64,000 nucleotides of DNA from Streptomyces sp. NRRL F-6492 (GTDB taxonomy: Bacteria > Actinomycetota > Actinomycetes > Streptomycetales > Streptomycetaceae). The stretch spans positions 62,001 through 126,000 of the forward strand of contig NZ_LGEG01000114.1 in NCBI RefSeq assembly GCF_001280125.1, in the 5' to 3' direction. A model generated the notes under the pieces. That model was given only the letters and a program-made list of their open reading frames with translations. It had not been told where the DNA came from and made no database searches. Shown here piece by piece: positions 62,901-64,000 of the stretch (its first letter is position 1; every line of letters starts with the position of its first letter). Position numbers and translations under genes: made by a program.

Positions 62901-64000
62901 TCGGCGTACTCGTGCCGGGCGGCGTCGTCGCGCCGGACGGAGAGCCTGCCGTCGGAGGTGACGGAGACGTCTGCGGCGGTGACGAGACGCCCGCCGGGGA
63001 CGTACCAGACGGGGGTGTCGGCGGCGAGGGCCTTGACGGGGCCGGGCGGCGGCACATCGTTGGCGCGGTGCTTCCACAGGCCGCTCATGACCGTCTTGAC
63101 GGTGGCTTCGTGGACGGGGGAGGCGAGGTTGCAGGTGGTGAACTGGATCCGAGTGATGCCGTCGAGCCGGCCGTCGTCGTGGGCGTCGGTGAGGGCATTG
63201 AGGACGGTCGCGGGGTCGTGGGGGGTGTCGAGGTCGGTGTGCATGCCGACGACGAAGACACCGGGCCGCTTGGGGAGCGCCTGGAGGGCATTGTTCTGGG
63301 CGGGGCTGAGGGCGCCGACGGCGATGCCCGAGGGGATGTCCCGTACCGGACCGCCGGACGGAGTGAGGCTGTGGCCGTCGCCGTCGACCGGGACTTCCGG
63401 GCCGTCGTCGCCCAAGCCCGTCGGGACCTTGGGGTCGTCGTTGTCGCCGGCCGGGGCCTCGGGACCGTCGTCACCGGCGGCCGGGGCCCTGGGGCTTTCG
63501 TCGTCGAGGTCCGTCCGGTGCGCGGGGGCGTCGCCGGAGGGCGTGTCGGTGTCGTCGACGTCGACGAGGAGGTAGCCGAGTCCTTCGGCGGCGGCCCGGT
63601 CCGCTTCGGCCTGGAGCGGGTGGGGCTTGACGCCGGACGCCGTGCCGGCGGGCTCCTCCGCCGACTGCTCGGTGGCCTTCGGTACGGGGGCGGCGAACTG
63701 GTCGCCCCCGCTCTGGGTCGCGGTGCGCGACGTGAGCCGGTCCTCCTCCGTCCGGTTCGGGCCCCGGTTCTCCGTGTCGTCGCCCAGCAGGGAGGAGAGG
63801 TCCGACGACGTGGTCGGACGGGCGGTGCCGGGCCCGTCGTCCTTCGTGTCGGAGTCCTTGTCCCCGCCGCCGTCCGTGGACGTGTCGCCGTCGGATTCGA
63901 CCTGGAACAGCGGGTCCTTGGCGATGTCGTCGGCGAACGACGGCCCCAGGTCCACGTCGAGCGGCGTGAAGGCGCTGCCGCCGTCGCTCTGGACCGTGAC
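47903..64000 (-). CDS. giant multi-domain protein (more than 5,365 residues), 5' end outside window
   Basis: A single frame of 5,366 codons including the stop runs past the right edge; the first codons at the edge (VTVQSDGGSAFTPLDVDLGP) continue an open frame, so the N-terminus is missing. Three related modules contain one Cys in a conserved setting: GITRIQFTTCNLASPVHEAT (Cys at 63131), GVTEIQFTGCDLATPLHETT (59156) and AKPLQFAACGLGGGLERSYA (55142), evenly spaced at about 1,325-1,340 residues. These fit the lonely-Cys giant proteins of Streptomyces. Between them lie helical LLRDLLNGAHTKEGVWRTLD-type repeats, a segment with HHTFHEIMRAAD (60270), an OmpA-like stretch (VTVRFPEKGKSLSEDQRAEL) and an HD-like segment (EHAQMVAGQYIRLVD then ILFHDIEKLN, 56360). 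The last about 2,000 residues are beta-rich repeats, then a Pro-rich stretch and a helical tail. Probably a secreted effector or adhesin of the neighbouring system. Confidence 0.75.
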   Translation of the reverse strand, partial: VTVQSDGGSAFTPLDVDLGPSFADDIAKDPLFQVESDGDTSTDGGGDKDSDTKDDGPGTARPTTSSDLSSLLGDDTENRGPNRTEEDRLTSRTATQSGGDQFAAPVPKATEQSAEEPAGTASGVKPHPLQAEADRAAAEGLGYLLVDVDDTDTPSGDAPAHRTDLDDESPRAPAAGDDGPEAPAGDNDDPKVPTGLGDDGPEVPVDGDGHSLTPSGGPVRDIPSGIAVGALSPAQNNALQALPKRPGVFVVGMHTDLDTPHDPATVLNALTDAHDDGRLDGITRIQFTTCNLASPVHEATVKTVMSGLWKHRANDVPPPGPVKALAADTPVWYVPGGRLVTAADVSVTSDGRLSVRRDDAARHEYADTGAPDHTPDVTAPRSDGLPDLPDRLDPVDGGVVKFGPGGATPGPLSQHLTREHWGLLLTDPSGADLLAEVADGARDADGAWRTLDADAYRRLLTLTLAPDHTRPSADDVAEAFTAYAEEAEAAASANDGWGGLEAVANLVRALHLDASDRPLGQDTEILVQRVLLDQGFPPVRLSPEARTTAFWRDSTPLVLSAELALGMSGLAQAATRPSPLPGTATPSPAPLPPENALRDLLREPDEARTALLRDLLNGAHTKEGVWRTLDTDAYLALRAGIEGGEQNALAEDVRGALDGVFAKHRQDLAGATGLVGQLKAVADTVLTLHQVTGVRASPSGALTADAEFVVPRMLLDLGVTPVKLPAKYHTEATWKKPKMPAMKATRLQTFAIDVARAVVSSHRWPSTPTSTSTSADSGSPAGGPSAATGRPAGDGARPAGDHTSTPVGGPALAQARETGDGQPARGRDDDAAGPEDWRADLNALGARTPEDTTAHLVLNDAPVRLVGRSDSTLRTDDKPYTTLTKDLPQDATHWLTVRIPAGRAVDSGDGRLLLGKDDLAAVTVIGPDSELTTIQKFQQSLREPGAAPDTRPLPLSVLTPVGQVLHAHPGLDDDHPMVRAARRVMYAEASREAELRLGTALAAREDVQREVRQLVRQIWNRIEKEPVARTRTGEEVDRIALLGSPEASASGSVGNDPGTLKAVVTDGNVREQMHLLGNVVHSNAVYGNVTKPLLKFTKPEPPILSGDWANQQRAAALIEDLEALPKSPARDERIAEIERGLRTALRPDEVNPPLSDRERRHALRDDQLLWEPGERRTGIKMIAESQVTADSTGGLMSAGTSNTTYFTLALVHAMSKQWKIPVDYQLVRLALLVDMLPVGHHTFHEIMRAADAFERDVLAREPGHTPGTLEYGDDWGRFRSLPPLTESELRAAMPGGRFPDEVALGLEPGETTPVDSPDPAHVPVAVAPRDARAPRGDEWSVLLDRLPGDRNRLEPLLGELLGGTPGKTRDWRRVHADSYQELRSRLIGDVEPDAQTGVRDEVTSIMERLIPQPEDTTAVDPEESAHPGGADPHAELDGIFDQYYSAMAAAGTDRTRLAAVADVIGELQTYQARHEPGATVPPPPDSVVPADTLVLVQHLLVAQGYTPALLGEESGTAGFWQRPADQVAADLIAGMGEFARSQPVRTIPAGIAVGPLSPGQSRALSSVPRQSGRFVVGWHTDPASPPDTDAVLRTLVDAHDSGRLDGVTEIQFTGCDLATPLHETTVRTVMSGLWAHRSQGGTDRDPLTALAADAPVWSVPGSPLFTARHVGITADGRITVLGDPPARWHRYTDTGTSDHTPDKTVTDRDGAPADAVRDAGTDMPDHPGAVRFGDENEASLTVVFGPGGEPSTPRQVTVRFPEKGKSLSEDQRAELDAFARDLRPELERRRRDGEPKLEVTVTAGGNNRFPGRAKQAADARVTALVAALSDSLGRVAPESDRTLIDHITFDRRPQGLSLLDSLTPTGPSTAESRRESTVSGDVRTLTPYTEEARALLRQLPDAGIDLTQLSLAIGHARGDESLRGLAGDPDGAVAKSIAEIHRTVRPYRHPVQTGASISPELLTRLRESADDRTTYSLDELVSATPVWSTRQGHEAGAADNAIVEVHPSVTWSVPQALGENRVVFTPGSHYEVTSVTRATGGRSLVRLREVDPQAPEGSERGPSRRTAPGGPVIGVPGMSYPGPSRPTGDGLAWKNKRYGYATKEYVHRGEAEVEVVDGTPYVRFYTAVVEEVPLTITPGVPGRATSADNHKDVQQDPRTGQVLLCTGSGDATMWTSIGTPARSVAWLMKYQAEHGDAKKPLIRSYLVPQDVYHRISEGARHLDTPDVAGEKPSLNVDHSGDRNQFGIRGDDLTLLRESIRPNSLITYFAATKDHLSEDADDPGHTFPKHGEHLHVNELRDRIGMPDSEAPGLNAEYNPWISGASHQNSETALGRISRKLRQHHVTWKQYLQEPVDRVQEPLLEDPIPYAAREKELWKFLKDHLRFLDDTDTPSTDWPDRYNRSVDRLMHGTVVTWATHAALAHELARQDKEVSADFHVPREPARQDFAALRESRAAEIALQIETGERLTRLREDGAPVFRMLDLLGETFPGLDVRYGMICAASEEYTFYEHAQMVAGQYIRLVDATGNEGTRLIPVDAVVKAILFHDIEKLNSKAMYGAGKDAHDNEPEHRGAVDLMRRYRNLWGDMTRDQVSFAFRASLLLVDSDPMGFYFRGKESADSTFQWIAEAALRLTDTPMETTEGTRRRLVDLDSERLKTIRRLFHEFHQYYQADLSSYTSYSRYHDRRGGNAWHSGKATFDKYFEAPAAGPLSTGDPTSGTGPELAEAEVPVAGTDKDFPRYRRFALVDRTEGPERFAYETQYRNLAAMFADDDTVKGHFERIGAARLRAAAGKLGDTANARPETPPASSVHSEDDDDYGYGFGLPGADEDQFVSLGSGETPTPAPASAPTTPRDSADRVDELVLAITRSHQDNGTHHFIDPDTAPGEAERLRDAVGRFPRDERFFSLAGHIAGTDGAPTWRGQRVTARELATVLSRLADTGVWDTAKPLQFAACGLGGGLERSYAADALRALRELRPGLSLTAYAPRSTLWFVPSVTGPFGTDTTGPGHTAVAQKVVWGADGTPRLVPDHWVKLSLPVGEGAGVEATVLGAHMPPDGGLPADAVPLTTSAPQGYLTAEREGSGDLSEAVPFGTGDNGEGTSSQQPVAPPVPPASDASAPPPPQVPWYVAHKALGDGRVTSVLGSERVAEDRKVARTELEHAGVDARTAVKVVGRLATVLSSGDTRTWDAFLRDGLVFRANGRVVVVTAWPAGLAHHAAQARDESAPYASRNQAVTNRAVTSGGNASVAAGVDAVLKLAGVGNLTGVTPSVKVQAGTTYATARTSTTDTQGAGRTVVKATHEFDGDVRVQVRVLDKDPGRERTVELGTSTRLRIAFPEGVAPSGDGATWKVTDSGALKSVLSTVNAVAPGQLLADLASTLHRAGFAPDVTAAFVSEVSQEFFNEKAFKDGNQWWSTGSLSSRVFTAGGFTRKSLAGHFLVDAELTGLQHMGRTGGPLRVREDFSDAFGVKSSSKFGDKSGLTAGAAAPATVSRYVLVPSVELAVNAARSHNFDVGGADKSKAKLKHAEEAQAEYRAVARFHVEFVSSSKRPPLSFDSTLEMAVGVPASRAADFEARLLGPDRERFTPEPPRRGDTAPRPSARVRTVGTAVRELLRLARQEPAANKDVGASRPFPSGGLPDAAGLLKIARRHPIEIATPDGTLPAGAPWTSLRDRPGVSVVPEQRAYALVDTALDGPAFRYHVDAAGQVTAAQRLGTSTFTELFGPLERGEGGVAQLTALSAARPWLGFSVHDGSEAPPHLVGASRPDDVRLVVHRDADGTLDVRGILRHPVEQAVRNLAADDGAAARPTRVYADVAAELEDFAALRGPVEVRIDTRYAHADELAYRIEGSPHLRIRQGDDPRRPVAYLMEVTEGGALLGPFRQRDFGSDPVEPPALASRTGLGPGVVGELPGAPKVLEAARGWLDTHLERTGLKRRLSEDEYAQFHRELTAAFGTPGMRARFAKLLGSGVPVVLKAGGQEIRLHLRTELRDLRGTVGESGLSLTRSATHTANQAVGVGGQVSFSVTGGGTLRIGTGEKSRIEVPGVKVGGGATLSNVKDSVTATIKASREQETTGEHTAFTYAAVHHLTATVHDGRGDLVSGSSLRVEGDDVSAVVRVADEHLSDTTTAHRASTGTVTVFPQADAPGWIDDSAVPEFTLPRGGLGGVHPEFLGTRRLTASASALVAEHGGGTPPKARDDEFGRHSEDTVGTLRRGLTPEIEDALTPNFLQSRFERLTGPDGAVFPLPPDADGRAQALVVRLRLGTPVHEGTGTGTSLAYGAETGTKSATADTGSYNVGVGLGLGGYASLDGATVVASGSVDATRTRTDVRTVSTASTATSTVTYKGTTHRYRADAYYEISHHTWKPDGRLSTGPSAHSARTLLVKVDGGVELTVPDHRARALDITVPGPPRTAETPETRSYVNADLAKAVAHVEKLDADAVLPEVRRLLRTLKGLPDGLDDGIPTDFSRGLASVFSPESLRAGFTALNTTSVRQLVKLRQLGGGTRLIGVRVTATVGDPVYVGPRDQVTLAAADTATRSAASASGASDKAGGQVTVTVKGTDATGTPRGGIKAGGGADTSVGRTVTDTVSERDQHSLEVTGTAQEFRHPVTYTVDVFDSSEPHQTVRMAGAALNAPAQWVDRATDGRAGRWFAAQWGGQWEKLFPSGHAPTATGTLLGGEARLLVPDHLTRPGAGLPAEAVRVSGHVRPNGPTAVPRQVEDLNGDLAPALQALSLPGLDRVLRWLPAAASLPHRVAEGDTGAPARRDLAPATLEGLRTDVLTTEQNLRANVRRLLDGGYTVPVAGGEEITVRMVVHRTRHLASGEFDSNVETGVRERETERERERATFGWSGSLTPDGRVHSTDTGTPEGPGVSHVTTNLGVPLGVGGERGHGFSTTRGETVDERDKKKGTQHYYEADVTWILTGSRRTTVEVVVDGGLIGLLHDDAVDGMLRKHADLFGQKPGPVAQVEGAGQGASEGRTADRKRSVEEDQKQEQDAAKDQAPPKEQAPGDDQAGPIPEVKTGQEREIRPKVVGPPVITVTPPSGADAESTPDTVPAPSDPARLAPPATPPGPVPAVTVTPPADPAALPAPPAPPPAPAYRLTDYETAGTTSHTRRVGETRVVAFADGEDPIAFALNGPSRDAASFPAFRPVRPVEAVERPALRVSADHRLAVPDHDDVRAFYATADVVEEARTRLAPAAAVRLDVDPEAYVRFTRDGVEHTLLRVAVRGAGASGSAPLVLAGDPEGPHIALRDDARPARRDADMRRAVDANLAHYGPALERIAEESERSDPGLSDPRTVLARALADLRRVRDGGDPAALARAEAEAARAFAAAAGDAYGSPGDDWHVRLGQGHAAVTLPAVDWSF

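Overview
The window is high-GC actinobacterial DNA, almost certainly from a Streptomyces chromosome. Supporting signs are the many GTG starts, tightly packed genes on both strands, Streptomyces-type housekeeping genes (hopanoid-type glycosyltransferase, Lnt, 3-hydroxybutyrate dehydrogenase with its GAF/HTH regulator and MHS transporter) and a giant secreted-type protein beside mycosin-like genes.

Layout. (1) 1-17,800 is ordinary core DNA: a partial DeoR regulator, a large membrane hydrolase-like protein, a beta-helix/AAA+ fusion, an Rv1733c-like membrane protein, a MOSC protein, a proline-rich protein, an HpnB-like glycosyltransferase, an Asp/Glu racemase, Lnt, a Nudix hydrolase, and a hydroxybutyrate module (dehydrogenase, GAF/PucR-type regulator, MHS transporter). 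(2) 17,800-20,150 is a transition into accessory DNA, with a truncated MarR gene, a pentapeptide-repeat membrane protein and an 81-bp MITE-like element. (3) 20,155-36,194 is a complete type I-E CRISPR-Cas locus. The operon cas3-cse1-cse2-cas7-cas5-cas6e-cas1-cas2 lies on the minus strand. A long, nearly uniform array (34 repeats) lies upstream of cas3 and is read on the plus strand. A second array lies downstream of cas2 and is read on the minus strand. A 2.76-kb IS-type insertion splits the second array into 18 + 5 repeats. (4) 36,295-37,963 holds a SUKH-type protein and an IS5-like element with a -1 frameshift. (5) 38,105-64,000 is one minus-strand block resembling an ESX/type VII accessory locus: MinD-like ATPase, ECF sigma factor, mycosin-like protease, a beta-helix protein with two AAA+ domains, a membrane-anchored carbohydrate-binding-like protein, and the 3' 16.1 kb of a giant gene (more than 5,365 codons) with three evenly spaced Cys-containing modules.

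Main discoveries. One array-3 spacer is a perfect 32/32 match to the 3-hydroxybutyrate dehydrogenase gene 21 kb away. Its preceding repeat ends in C instead of G, matching the base next to the protospacer, so it was probably acquired from a non-consensus PAM and is tolerated. The insertion in the cas2-side array reconstructs to a standard 32-nt spacer once a 3-bp target duplication is removed. The last seven codons and the stop of cas2 lie inside a 41-bp block homologous to the leader end of the other array, so leader and cas2 overlap. The mycosin-like protein has lost the catalytic Asp and the oxyanion Asn. The arrays, the split and the self-match are read directly from the sequence; functional consequences are inference.
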